This document shows positions 16,601 to 24,446 of a stretch of 43,025 nucleotides of DNA, one piece after another. Both the position numbers and the translations under genes were made by a program. The notes beneath the pieces are model-generated. The model made no database searches, was not told the DNA's origin, and saw nothing but the letters and a program-made list of their open reading frames with translations. Source of the DNA: Pseudomonas sichuanensis. Its GTDB lineage: Bacteria > Pseudomonadota > Gammaproteobacteria > Pseudomonadales > Pseudomonadaceae. How positions within the stretch are numbered: position 1 is the stretch's first letter; every line of letters begins with the position of its first letter. The DNA is taken from positions 1 to 43,025 of the forward strand of contig NZ_QKVM01000053.1 in assembly GCF_003231305.1 (NCBI RefSeq), written 5' to 3'.

Positions 16601-17582
16601 GCTTGATCGAGATGCCCGGGCCTTCATAGATGCCACGGCCATGGGACGCTTTGCCGATCGAATGGATCGCCTGCTCGTAGGAGGCCAGGTATTTCTGTGC
16701 GTCGTGCTCGGTCAGCGCGGCTTCGCCGAGCATGTCGTAGCTGTAGCGGAAGCCCTTGGCTTCGAACTTGCTGGCGTTGGCCAGAGCTTCGGCGATGGTT
16801 TCGCCGGTGACGAACTGCTCGCCCATCAGGCGCATGGCCATGTCGACGCCCTTGCGGATCATCGGCTCGCCGCTCTTGCCGATGATGCGGGTGAGCGAGG
16901 AGGTCAGGCCGGATTCGTTGTGGGTGCTGACCAGCTTGCCGGTCAGCAGCAGGCCCCAGGTGGCGGCGTTGACGAACAGCGACGGGCTATTGCCCAGGTG
17001 CGGCTGCCAGTTGCCGGTGCTGATCTTGTCGCGGATCAGCGCGTCACGGGTGCCTTTGTCGGGGATGCGCAGCAGGGCTTCGGCCAGGCACATCAGCGCG
17101 ACGCCTTCCTGGGACGACAGCGAAAACTCCTGCAGCAGGCCCTGGACGATGCCGGCACGCCCGCCGGCGCTCTTCTGGTTGCGCAGCTTGTCGGCCAGGC
17201 TGGCGGCCAGCTTGTTGGTGGCCTCGGCCTGGGCGGCCGGCAGGCGCGCCTGCTCCAGCAGCATCGGCACCACTTCCTGCTCGGGGCGACGGTAGGCGGC
17301 GGTGATCGCCGAACGCAGTACCGACTGCGGCAGGATGCTTTCGGCGAACTCCAGGAAGCACTGGTGGGCGTGGTCGGCGGCGACTTCACCGGCGTCGTCG
17401 CCGAGGCTGGCGACGTGGCCGTTGAGTTCGTTCAGGGTGGCGCCACCCTCGAGCTTCTCGAGATAGTTGAAGATCGCTTGCTTTATCAACCAGTGCGGCG
17501 TGCGGTCGATGGACTGCGCAGCTGCTTTGAGTCGCTCACGGGTAGGGTCGTCAAGTTTGACCCCAAGGGTGGTCGTCGCCAT
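13629..17582 (-). CDS. putA: Trifunctional PutA: proline dehydrogenase / P5C dehydrogenase / transcriptional repressor
   Basis: At 1317 residues this is the full-length trifunctional type. Residues 1-47 are the ribbon-helix-helix DNA-binding domain (TTTLGVKLDDPTRERLK...DRTPHWLIKQAI). A flavin-dependent proline dehydrogenase barrel follows (about 250-570; GPGISIKLSALHPRY, RLMIRLVKGAYWDSEIKRAQ, YPVYTRKVYTDVSY). The aldehyde dehydrogenase domain begins around 650, with SPWNFPLAIFSGQVAAAL, the ETGGQN block and catalytic Cys915 in GQRCSA; a C-terminal domain closes the substrate tunnel. It oxidises proline to glutamate by channelling P5C. In enterics, without proline, PutA represses itself and putP from their shared intergenic region; the intact RHH domain and the GTTGCA hexamers upstream say the same circuit is possible here. 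ATG 17582 has GAGGAT upstream. Confidence 0.98.
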   Translation of the reverse strand: MATTTLGVKLDDPTRERLKAAAQSIDRTPHWLIKQAIFNYLEKLEGGATLNELNGHVASLGDDAGEVAADHAHQCFLEFAESILPQSVLRSAITAAYRRPEQEVVPMLLEQARLPAAQAEATNKLAASLADKLRNQKSAGGRAGIVQGLLQEFSLSSQEGVALMCLAEALLRIPDKGTRDALIRDKISTGNWQPHLGNSPSLFVNAATWGLLLTGKLVSTHNESGLTSSLTRIIGKSGEPMIRKGVDMAMRLMGEQFVTGETIAEALANASKFEAKGFRYSYDMLGEAALTEHDAQKYLASYEQAIHSIGKASHGRGIYEGPGISIKLSALHPRYSRAQYERVMNELYPRLLSLTLLAKQYDIGLNIDAEEADRLELSLDLLERLCFEPSLAGWNGIGFVIQAYQKRCPYVIDYVIDLAKRSRHRLMIRLVKGAYWDSEIKRAQVEGLEGYPVYTRKVYTDVSYVACARKLLAVPEAIYPQFATHNAHTLSAIYTIAGQNYYPGQYEFQCLHGMGEPLYEQVVGKVSEGKLNRPCRVYAPVGTHETLLAYLVRRLLENGANTSFVNRIADHSISIQELVADPVTSIERMGTQEGSIGLPHPRIPMPRELYGSERANSAGIDMANEHRLASLSCALLATAHNDWKAAPLLACAASEQAAVAVLNPSDHRDVVGHVQEATVADVDNAIQCALNAAPIWQATPPAERAAILERAADLMEADIQPLMGLLVREAGKTFANAIAEVREAVDFLRYYAVQARNDLRNDNCRPLGPVVCISPWNFPLAIFSGQVAAALAAGNPVLAKPAEQTPLIAAQAVRLLLEAGIPEGVLQLLPGQGETVGAGLVGDERVKGVMFTGSTEVARLLQRNIAGRLDNQGRPIPLIAETGGQNAMIVDSSALTEQVVIDVVSSAFDSAGQRCSALRVLCLQEDSADRVIEMLKGAMAESRLGNPERLSVDIGPVIDAEAKAGIEKHIQGMRDKGRTVYQVAIAEGEEVKRGTFVMPTLIELESFDELQREIFGPVLHVVRYNRKDLDQLIEQINASGYGLTLGVHTRIDETIAKVVGNVNAGNMYVNRNIVGAVVGVQPFGGEGLSGTGPKAGGPLYLYRLLSTRPADAIARHFQADDARSPADTTLRDQQIKPLNTLKTWAAGSQLSDLAALCEQFAEQSQSGITRVLPGPTGERNSYSVLPREHVLCLADNEADLLAQFAAVLAVGSSAVFQDGEPAKTVRGRLPKELQAKIKLVADWNNDDVAFDAVIHHGHSDQLRGICEQVAKRAGAIVGVHGLSSGDHQIALERLVIERAVSVNTAAAGGNASLMTIG

Positions 17583-17943
17583 TTCTTATCCTCGTTATTG
17601 GCCACGGGTGTGACCTAAGCTGAAGGCAAGATTAGCCTGTAGGACAATTCGGGTGCAACCGGGTGCAACCCGAAATTTTCGGGGCAAAGGTGCAACTCGT
17701 CTGAAGGGCGTTTCCGCATAGCGGAAAAGGTCTTTCTCGGTATTTTTTGTTATGGAAAACGCTGCGTTTGCTCCGAAATGGAGCAAAAACACGCTTCTGT
17801 CCGAAAATGCAGGATTGGGTGCAACTTGCAAATGAAAAGTGGTTGCACCTGGTTCACGTTGTTGCATAGGATGCGCCGCCTGGGTGCAACCGTCGTCATG
17901 CACGGCGGTCGCTGGAGATAAAAACAACGCCAGGGCACAACTC
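17583..17943. promoter_or_regulatory. putA-putP divergent control region with seven PutA-type hexamers
   Basis: The 361-bp spacer holds seven copies of GTTGCA or its complement TGCAAC, the core bound by the E. coli PutA ribbon-helix-helix domain: 17654-17659, 17664-17669, 17691-17696, 17820-17825, 17842-17847, 17861-17866 and 17885-17890. They form two clusters, one next to putA and one next to putP. About 0.2 would be expected by chance in this length counting both strands. The stretch between the clusters is AT-rich and carries two further perfect dyads. I could not assign individual -35/-10 boxes with confidence. Confidence 0.85.
17711..17787. promoter_or_regulatory. Two perfect dyads between the PutA-site clusters
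   Basis: Dyad 1 is TTTCCGC-ATA-GCGGAAA (17711-17727). Dyad 2 is TTTGCTCC-N5-GGAGCAAA (17767-17787). They differ from the GTTGCA hexamers and from each other, and lie in the AT-rich centre of the putA-putP spacer where the promoters probably are. They could be sites for additional regulators or transcript hairpins. Confidence 0.5.
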
Positions 17944-19419
17944 ATGGGCAATCCACTAACGATCACCTTCGTGGTCTACATCGCGGCAATGGTGCTGATC
18001 GGCTTCGCCGCCTATCGCTCCACCAAGAACCTTTCCGACTATATTCTCGGCGGCCGTAGCCTCGGCAGCGTGGTAACCGCGCTTTCCGCCGGCGCCTCCG
18101 ACATGAGCGGCTGGTTGCTGATGGGCCTGCCGGGCGCCATCTACTTCGCCGGCCTTTCCGAGGCCTGGATCGCCATCGGCCTGACCGTCGGTGCCTACCT
18201 GAACTGGCTGTTCGTCGCCGGCCGTCTGCGCGTGCAGACCGAGCACAACGGTGATGCGCTGACCCTGCCGGATTACTTCTCGAGCCGCTTCGAAGACAAG
18301 AGTGGCGTGCTGCGGATCATCTCCGCCATCGTGATCCTGGTGTTCTTCACCATCTATTGCGCCTCGGGCATCGTCGCCGGCGCCCGTCTGTTCGAAAGCA
18401 CCTTCGGCATGCCTTACGAAACCGCCCTGTGGGCCGGTGCCGCCGCGACCATCGCCTACACCTTCGTCGGTGGTTTCCTGGCGGTGAGCTGGACTGACAC
18501 CGTGCAGGCCTCGCTGATGATCTTCGCGCTGATCCTCACGCCGATCATCGTGCTGATCTCCACCGGTGGCTTCGACACCACCTTCCTCGCCATCGAGGCG
18601 GTGAACCCGGCGCACTTCGACATGTTCAAGGGCGCGACCTTCATCGGCATCATCTCGCTGATGGGCTGGGGCCTGGGCTACTTCGGCCAGCCGCACATCC
18701 TGGCGCGCTTCATGGCCGCCGACTCGGTGAAGTCGATCGCCAACGCCCGCCGTATCTCCATGACCTGGATGATCCTGTGCCTGGCCGGTACCTGTGCCGT
18801 GGGCTTCTTCGGTATCGCCTACTTCTCGGCGCACCCGGACCTCGCCGGCCCGGTCACCGAGAACCATGAGCGCGTGTTCATCGAGCTGGCCAAGATCCTG
18901 TTCAACCCGTGGATCGCCGGTGTGCTGCTGTCGGCCATTCTGGCGGCGGTGATGAGCACCCTGAGCTGCCAGCTGCTGGTGTGCTCCAGCGCCCTGACCG
19001 AAGACTTCTACAAGAGCTTCCTGCGCAAGAACGCTTCGCAGCAGGAGTTGGTGTGGGTCGGCCGCCTGATGGTGTTGGCCGTTGCGCTGATCGCCATTGC
19101 CATGGCCGCCAACCCTGAGAACCGCGTGCTGGGCCTGGTGGCCTATGCCTGGGCTGGCTTCGGTGCCGCCTTCGGTCCGGTGGTGCTGCTTTCGGTACTG
19201 TGGAAAGGCATGACCCGCAATGGTGCGCTGGCGGGCATCGTGGTCGGTGCGCTGACCGTGATTCTGTGGAAGCAGCTGGGTACCGGCCTGTACGAGATCA
19301 TCCCGGGCTTCCTGTTCGCCAGCATCGCCATCGTCCTGGTGAGCAAGCTGGGCAGCCCGTCGAAAAGCATGGTCATGCGCTTTGAAACCGCTGATGCGCA
19401 GTATCACGCCGACAAGTAA
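17944..19419 (+). CDS. putP: Sodium/proline symporter PutP
   Basis: A 491-residue inner-membrane transporter of the sodium:solute symporter (SSS) family, which imports proline with Na+. Thirteen or so hydrophobic segments are visible. Family features: helix 1 with VYIAAMVLIGFAAYRSTKNL, the loop DYILGGRSLG, then ALSAGASDMSGWLLMGLPGA (helix 2, containing residues that in E. coli bind Na+ and proline), and GWGLGYFGQPHILARFMA around helix 6-7. The frame is open further upstream, but the ATG at 17944 gives the standard N-terminus (MGNPLTITF) and length. It is divergent from putA, sharing a control region with PutA-type sites, so both are probably induced by proline. Confidence 0.97.
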   Translation: MGNPLTITFVVYIAAMVLIGFAAYRSTKNLSDYILGGRSLGSVVTALSAGASDMSGWLLMGLPGAIYFAGLSEAWIAIGLTVGAYLNWLFVAGRLRVQTEHNGDALTLPDYFSSRFEDKSGVLRIISAIVILVFFTIYCASGIVAGARLFESTFGMPYETALWAGAAATIAYTFVGGFLAVSWTDTVQASLMIFALILTPIIVLISTGGFDTTFLAIEAVNPAHFDMFKGATFIGIISLMGWGLGYFGQPHILARFMAADSVKSIANARRISMTWMILCLAGTCAVGFFGIAYFSAHPDLAGPVTENHERVFIELAKILFNPWIAGVLLSAILAAVMSTLSCQLLVCSSALTEDFYKSFLRKNASQQELVWVGRLMVLAVALIAIAMAANPENRVLGLVAYAWAGFGAAFGPVVLLSVLWKGMTRNGALAGIVVGALTVILWKQLGTGLYEIIPGFLFASIAIVLVSKLGSPSKSMVMRFETADAQYHADK

Positions 19420-19444
19420 TACCTGCTGAATCGGCGTTGTCCCT

Positions 19445-19510
19445 ATCGCGGGGCAAGCCCGCTCCCACACAGCCGCTACAAGTGGCGTGGGAGCGGGCTT
19501 GCCCCGCGAT
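19445..19510. repeat. REP pair f (cores facing inward, spacer 18)
   Basis: Reverse core at 19445-19468 and forward core at 19487-19510 with an 18-bp spacer. It lies between the co-directional genes putP and rlmJ and may serve as the 3' end structure of putP. Confidence 0.93.
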
Positions 19511-19563
19511 GCTTTTTGCGGCCGCCAAGGCAAGGTAAACTTGGTGCCCCCGCAGGAGTCCTC

Positions 19564-20400
19564 ATGAACTATCGTCACGCCTTCCACGCCGGCAATCACG
19601 CCGACGTCCTCAAGCACATCGTGCTCACCCGCCTCATCGCCCTGATGTCGCGCAAGGAGCAGCCGTTCGCCTATATCGACACCCATGCAGGGCTGGGTCT
19701 GTACGACCTGCAAGGCGACCAGGCGAGCCGTACCGGTGAATACCTCGAAGGCGTTGCCCGCCTGTGGAATCGCGATGACCTGCCTGCCGTCACCGCCGAC
19801 TACCTGGGCGTCATCAAGCGCCTGAACAAGAACGGCGAGCTGCGCTACTACCCGGGCTCGCCTGAGTTGGCCCGTCGCCTGATGCGCGAGCAGGACCGTG
19901 CGCAGCTCAACGAAAAGCACCCTGAAGACGGCGTGCTGCTCAAAGAGAACATGAAGAAGGACCCGCGCGTCACCGTGCACCTGGGCGAGGGCTGGCATAT
20001 CCCGCGGGCCCTGCTGCCGGTGCAGGAAAAGCGCGCGATCATGCTGATCGACCCGCCGTTCGAGCAGGCTGATGAGCTCAAGCGCTGCACCGTGGCGATG
20101 AAAGAGGCGATCGGCCGCATGCGCCAGACCGTCGCGGCGATCTGGTACCCGATCAAGGACCAGCGCTCGCTGACGCGCTTCTACCAGGACCTGACCAGCA
20201 CCGGCGCGCCCAAGCTGCTGTGGGTGGAACTGTACGTGCATCACCAGGACAGCCCGCAGGGCCTGAACGGCTCGGGCCTGGCCATCGCCAACCCGCCGTG
20301 GGGGCTGGAGGACGAGCTCAAGGAACTGCTGCCGTGGCTGGCCAAAGAGCTGGCGCAGACCGCAGGCAGCTTCCGCATGGACTGGCTGATCGCGGAATGA
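19564..20400 (+). CDS. rlmJ: 23S rRNA (adenine-2030-N6)-methyltransferase RlmJ
   Basis: A 278-residue protein matching RlmJ (YhiR) from end to end: MNYRHAFHAGNHADVLKH at the N-terminus, YIDTHAGLGLYDL, YYPGSPELARRLMREQDR, and the adenine-N6 methyltransferase motif IV as DPPF (in IMLIDPPFEQADELKR, about residues 163-166). It uses S-adenosylmethionine to methylate A2030 of 23S rRNA. The frame is open upstream to 19516 through REP DNA; the ATG at 19564 has CAGGAG 6 nt before it. It appears to be transcribed on its own, with REP pairs on both sides. Confidence 0.96.
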   Translation: MNYRHAFHAGNHADVLKHIVLTRLIALMSRKEQPFAYIDTHAGLGLYDLQGDQASRTGEYLEGVARLWNRDDLPAVTADYLGVIKRLNKNGELRYYPGSPELARRLMREQDRAQLNEKHPEDGVLLKENMKKDPRVTVHLGEGWHIPRALLPVQEKRAIMLIDPPFEQADELKRCTVAMKEAIGRMRQTVAAIWYPIKDQRSLTRFYQDLTSTGAPKLLWVELYVHHQDSPQGLNGSGLAIANPPWGLEDELKELLPWLAKELAQTAGSFRMDWLIAE

Positions 20401-20489
20401 GCCGGCGCTGAACCCTGCAGGAGATCACCCAGCCCTCAGGGTTGCGCTGTCTCGCAGAGAACTGCTTTTGCAGGCACGCCGCAGGCCCT

Positions 20490-20572
20490 GTGGGAGCGGG
20501 TTTACCCGCGAAGAAGGCAACGCGGTGCATGGCACCGGCTGCGCCGGTGTTCGCGGGTAAACCCGCTCCCAC
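20490..20572. repeat. REP pair g, variant core (facing outward, spacer 36)
   Basis: Forward core at 20490-20513 and reverse core at about 20550-20572. The core reads GTGGGAGCGGGTTTACCC then GCGAA, a different subtype from the other nine pairs and close to the canonical P. putida REP. It lies between rlmJ and the LPS cluster. Confidence 0.9.
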
Positions 20573-20602
20573 AAGGGGGCGGTGTGTCCCTGATCTTTGC
20601 GT

Positions 20603-20608
20603 TATAAT
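20603..20608 (+). promoter_or_regulatory. Likely -10 box of the LPS cluster promoter
   Basis: A perfect TATAAT, 70 bp before the first LPS gene and just after REP pair g. No good -35 hexamer sits 16-18 bp upstream, so an activator or another element may compensate. It is the only consensus -10 in this spacer. Confidence 0.45.
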
Positions 20609-20678
20609 CCCGCCCCTTTAGCCGTCGCCCGCCTGCGTGGCCGGTGGCGCACTTCTACCGATTTGAGAGGCTAACCCC

Positions 20679-22436
20679 TTGGCACTGACGATTCTTGGCC
20701 TGTCCGGCGCCCTTAGCCATGACCCTTCCGCGGCCCTGTACATCGACGGCAAGCTGATTGCCGCCGCCGAAGAAGAGCGCTTCGTGCGTGACAAGCATGC
20801 GAAGAACCGCATGCCCTACGAGTCGGCGAAGTTCTGCCTGGAGCAGGCCGGCATCAAGCCGTCGGACGTTGATGTGGTGGCCATCCCCTTCGCCCCGATC
20901 AGCCTGTTCGGCAAGGCCCGCTGGCACTACGCCAAGCGCTACTGGTACGCCCCGGACCGCGCCCTCGACGCGCTGCTGATGGGCAACCGCCGCTACAAGC
21001 GCTACCGCAAGAAGATCGTCTGGTGCCTGGAGCAGCTGGGCTTCGACCCGAAGAAGATCAAGATCGAGCCGGTCGAGCACCACCTGGCCCACGCGTCCAG
21101 TGCCTACCACTGCTCGGGCTTCAAGGAGAAGACCGCGATCCTCGGGATCGACGGCAAGGGTGAGTACGCCACCACCTTCTTCGGCTACGGCGAAAACGGC
21201 AAGATCCACAAGATCAAGGAATTCTTCGACCCGGATTCGCTGGGTGGCCTGTATGGCGCGATCACCGAGTTCCTCGGTTTCGAGATGCTCGACGGCGAGT
21301 TCAAGGTCATGGGCATGGCGCCGTACGGCGACGCCAGCAAATACGACTTCTCGCGCCTGGCCAGCTTTGAAAACGGCGAACTGGTGATCAACACCGAGTA
21401 CGCCAACGTCATCGGCCTGCGCCGCTATAAAGAGAAGGGCAAGGGTTTCTACTTCTCGCCCAAGCTGATCGAATGGCTGGGCCCGAAACGCGAAGGCGAC
21501 ATCGCCGACGAGCCGTACATCCACTACGCGGCGAGCATGCAGGCGCTGTTCGAGAAGCTGGCCCTGCAGATGATCGACCACTACCTGGGCGACACGCTGA
21601 AAGAAACCGGCAAGCTGGCCTTCGCCGGCGGCTGCGCGCTGAACGTCAAGCTGAACCAGAAGATCATCGCCCGCCCGGACGTCAAGGAGCTGTTCGTGCA
21701 GCCGGCCTCCGGCGACGCCGGTACCGCAGTCGGTGCGGCGGCCTATGTGTCCCACGCCCGTGGCGTGCCGGTCGAGAAGATGGAACACGTCTACCTCGGC
21801 CCTGCGTACTCCAACGAAGACGTGATCGCCGCCTGCGCCCGTCACCCGAGCAAGCCTGTCTGGCGCAAGCTCGAGAACATGCCTGAGCAGATCGCCAAGA
21901 TCATGGTCGACGGCAACCCGGTGGCCTGGTTCCAGGGCCGCATGGAGTTCGGCCCGCGTGCGCTGGGTGGTCGTTCGATCATCGGTTGCCCGAGCGTGCC
22001 GGGCGTGGCCGACCGCATCAACCACCAGATCAAGTTCCGCGAGCGCTGGAGGCCTTTCTGCCCGTCGATGCTCGACACCGTCGCGCCGCAGATGATCAAG
22101 ATCGACCACCCTGCGCCGTTCATGACCTTCACCTTCGAAGTGGCTGAAGAGTGGAAGACCCGCGTGCCGGAAGTGGTCCACGAGGACGGCACCTCCCGTG
22201 CCCAGGTGCTCAAGCGCGAGTACAACCCGCGCTACTACGACATGATGAAGGCGCTGGAAAACCTCACCGGCAACGGCGTGTCGCTGAACACCTCGCTCAA
22301 CCGCCGTGGCGAACCGATGATCTGCTCGCCGACCGATGCCCTGAACATGTTCTTCGGTTCGGACCTGCAGTACCTGATCATGGAAGACATCCTGGTGGTC
22401 AAGGACGGCGCGGCGCCTTATGACCAGCCGCTCTGA
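20679..22436 (+). CDS. wapO: LPS core carbamoyltransferase (WapO-like)
   Basis: A 585-residue carbamoyltransferase of the NodU/CmcH family. The N-terminal ASKHA-type domain has the short motif HDPSAAL and HHLAHASSAYHCSGF with metal-binding histidines (about 130-145). The C-terminal YrdC-like part has VAWFQGRMEFGPRALGGRS and RERWRPFCPSMLD. In P. aeruginosa the gene in this position (PA5005, wapO) is thought to carbamoylate a heptose of the LPS inner core using carbamoyl phosphate. Synteny with wapH, mig-14-like, dnpA and ssg supports that role. The start is TTG at 20679 with GAGAGG 8 nt upstream. The 3' end overlaps the next gene by 17 nt. Confidence 0.9.
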   Translation: MALTILGLSGALSHDPSAALYIDGKLIAAAEEERFVRDKHAKNRMPYESAKFCLEQAGIKPSDVDVVAIPFAPISLFGKARWHYAKRYWYAPDRALDALLMGNRRYKRYRKKIVWCLEQLGFDPKKIKIEPVEHHLAHASSAYHCSGFKEKTAILGIDGKGEYATTFFGYGENGKIHKIKEFFDPDSLGGLYGAITEFLGFEMLDGEFKVMGMAPYGDASKYDFSRLASFENGELVINTEYANVIGLRRYKEKGKGFYFSPKLIEWLGPKREGDIADEPYIHYAASMQALFEKLALQMIDHYLGDTLKETGKLAFAGGCALNVKLNQKIIARPDVKELFVQPASGDAGTAVGAAAYVSHARGVPVEKMEHVYLGPAYSNEDVIAACARHPSKPVWRKLENMPEQIAKIMVDGNPVAWFQGRMEFGPRALGGRSIIGCPSVPGVADRINHQIKFRERWRPFCPSMLDTVAPQMIKIDHPAPFMTFTFEVAEEWKTRVPEVVHEDGTSRAQVLKREYNPRYYDMMKALENLTGNGVSLNTSLNRRGEPMICSPTDALNMFFGSDLQYLIMEDILVVKDGAAPYDQPL

Positions 22437-23550
22437 ACCGCGGATCCTGCAGTTCTGCCATGGCTATGACGGGCCGTTTCTCGATTGCGCCCGTCAATAC
22501 GCCAGCCTGTTCCAGGGCAGCGGCTACAAGGTCACCACCGTGTTCCTCACCGGGGCAGCCAACGCCAAAGTGGCGGCGGGCTGCGCCTCGGACGAGGTGC
22601 TGTTCCTGGAGTTCAGCTCCAAGGCCGTGCGCGGCCTGAAGCTGGGCGCCATCGCTGCGCTGCGCAAGATCGCCGCGCAGCGCAATTTCAGTTTCTGCAT
22701 TGCCCACCGCTTCAAGCCGATCTACGTGGCGCTGCTGGGCACCGGCTTGCCGGTGATCGGTGTGCACCATGCCTTTGGCGACTATGATCGCAAGGGCCGG
22801 CGGCTGTTCGCCAACCTGTTCCGCCAGCGTTTGAGCCTGCTCGGTGTCTCGGACGCGGTGCGTGACGACATGCGCCGCTGCCTGGCGCAGTGGCCCGCCG
22901 AGCGTATCCAGACCCTCTACAACCGCATCGATGTCGAGGCGCTGCAGGCCAGCCTGGTGCCGCGCACCGAGGCGCGCCGGGCCCTGGGGCTCGACGAGCA
23001 GGCCTGGGTGGTCGGCAATGTCGGCCGCCTGCACCCGGACAAGGACCAGGCCACCCTGCTGCGCGGCTTTGCCGAAGCACTGCCGGGGCTGCCGGCCGGA
23101 GCGCGTCTGGCGATCCTGGGCAAGGGCCGTCTGGAGTCGAACCTCAAGGCGCTGGCCGCCGAGTTGGGGATTGCCGCGCAGGTCGACTTCCTCGGACAGG
23201 TGCCGGATGCCCGTCGTTATTTCAAGGCGTTCGATGTCTTCGCGTTGAGTTCCGACCATGAGCCGTTCGGCATGGTCCTGCTCGAGGCCATGGTCGCCGG
23301 CGTGCCGTTGCTGGCCACGGCCTGCGGCGGTGCGCGCGAGGTGGTCGAAGGGGTTGGCGTGTTGTTCCCGCTGGGCGATACCGCGCAGCTGGCCCAGGGC
23401 CTGAAGCACTTGGCCGGGCTGGACCCGCAGCAGCAGGCGGCCTGTGCGCAGCACATGCTGCAGCGCCTGGGTGAGCGGTTCAGTGATCGGGCGGTACGCG
23501 AAACCTTCTGGCAACTGCCGCAAGTCCGTGCACTGGTTGCGGAGGCCTGA
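22420..23550 (+). CDS. wapH: LPS core glycosyltransferase, GT4 (WapH-like)
   Basis: A 376-residue GT-B glycosyltransferase of family GT4. The donor-binding C-terminal half shows VGNVGRLHPDKDQATLLRGF (about 205-224) and the EX7E motif in SSDHEPFGMVLLEAM, where the two glutamates contact the nucleotide sugar. It begins inside the end of the carbamoyltransferase gene (17-nt overlap) and its TGA shares a base with the next ATG, so it is translationally coupled on both sides. In P. aeruginosa the corresponding gene is wapH, a glucosyltransferase of the LPS outer core. The sugar used here cannot be read from sequence. Confidence 0.88.
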   Translation: MTSRSEPRILQFCHGYDGPFLDCARQYASLFQGSGYKVTTVFLTGAANAKVAAGCASDEVLFLEFSSKAVRGLKLGAIAALRKIAAQRNFSFCIAHRFKPIYVALLGTGLPVIGVHHAFGDYDRKGRRLFANLFRQRLSLLGVSDAVRDDMRRCLAQWPAERIQTLYNRIDVEALQASLVPRTEARRALGLDEQAWVVGNVGRLHPDKDQATLLRGFAEALPGLPAGARLAILGKGRLESNLKALAAELGIAAQVDFLGQVPDARRYFKAFDVFALSSDHEPFGMVLLEAMVAGVPLLATACGGAREVVEGVGVLFPLGDTAQLAQGLKHLAGLDPQQQAACAQHMLQRLGERFSDRAVRETFWQLPQVRALVAEA

Positions 23551-24446
23551 TGCTCAACTTTATCCAGGGCTGGCGCGAGCGCGGCTGGCAGGTCATCGAT
23601 GCGGCTGCTTACAACGAGGCCTGGCAGCGTTTTGGCGGCAGTGTCGCCACCCATCCGCGGGTGATCGAGCAACTGGCCGACTTGGCGCAGATCCCGGTGC
23701 GTTACCTCGGTTATCCACAGGGTGGTGAGATCAAGGCTGCCTTGCCGGTGTGGGGGCGTCACCTGGCGCTGTCCAAGGACGTGCTCAAGCGCCATGGCAA
23801 GAAGGGCCTGTTCGACCTGGGCAATGCCGAGATCATCCTGCCGGCCGCCGCCGATGCGGCCGCGCCGCTGCGCCATGCCGGGCGCTACCTGTCGGAGCTC
23901 AACCAGGGCCGTTTCAGCGGCCTGAAGGCGCAGCCCGAGCAGTTGGCCATGGCCCGCGCCCATGAGGATCTGTCGAAGAAGTTCCGCTACAACCAGCGCC
24001 GCGAGCTGCGCCTTTTGGAAGAGGCGGGCGGGCAGGTGCGGCCGATCGGTGACTTCACCTCGGCGCAGATCGCCGCCATGTACTGCGACCTGTTCCAGCG
24101 CCGCTGGGGGTTCCCGGCCACCGGTGCGGCGCACATGGCCGAGGTGGTCGAGCGCCTGCGCGAGCTGCTGGTCGGTTCGGTACTGTTGCTCAACGACGCC
24201 CCCATTGCCATCCAACTGGTGTACCGCGTCGAGGCGCCGCAGTGGATCAGCGTGGAGTACGTCAATGGTGGCGTCGACCCTGAGACCAAGGCGTTCAGCC
24301 CCGGCAGCGTGCTGAGCTTCCTCAACACCCAGGCCGCCTGGGAGGATGCCAACAGCTGTGGCAAGGCGTTGCGCTTCTCCTTTGGTCGTGCCGACCGTGA
24401 GTACAAGGACCGTTGGTGCAACCCTGTGCCGGTGTTCCAGTCGTGA
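23550..24446 (+). CDS. Mig-14-like protein
   Basis: A 298-residue protein of the Mig-14 family, beginning MLNFIQGWRERGWQVID. The N-terminal part carries LPVWGRHLALSKDVLKR. The C-terminal part resembles a GNAT-type acyltransferase fold (IAAMYCDLFQRRWGFPA, then GSVLLLNDAPIAIQLVYRVE, and FSFGRADREYKDRWC at the end). Mig-14 in Salmonella and its Pseudomonas relative contribute to resistance to antimicrobial peptides; the biochemical activity is not established. ATG 23550 overlaps the preceding stop by one base (TGATG), and the gene's own TGA overlaps the GTG of the following gene. Its place in the LPS operon suggests a role in modifying or sensing the cell surface. Confidence 0.85.
   Translation: MLNFIQGWRERGWQVIDAAAYNEAWQRFGGSVATHPRVIEQLADLAQIPVRYLGYPQGGEIKAALPVWGRHLALSKDVLKRHGKKGLFDLGNAEIILPAAADAAAPLRHAGRYLSELNQGRFSGLKAQPEQLAMARAHEDLSKKFRYNQRRELRLLEEAGGQVRPIGDFTSAQIAAMYCDLFQRRWGFPATGAAHMAEVVERLRELLVGSVLLLNDAPIAIQLVYRVEAPQWISVEYVNGGVDPETKAFSPGSVLSFLNTQAAWEDANSCGKALRFSFGRADREYKDRWCNPVPVFQS

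Noticed and set aside
13578..17618. 1346-codon frame antisense to putA
   Set aside because: Exact antisense of an unmistakable enzyme, with low-complexity composition typical of third-position GC bias; not a nested gene.
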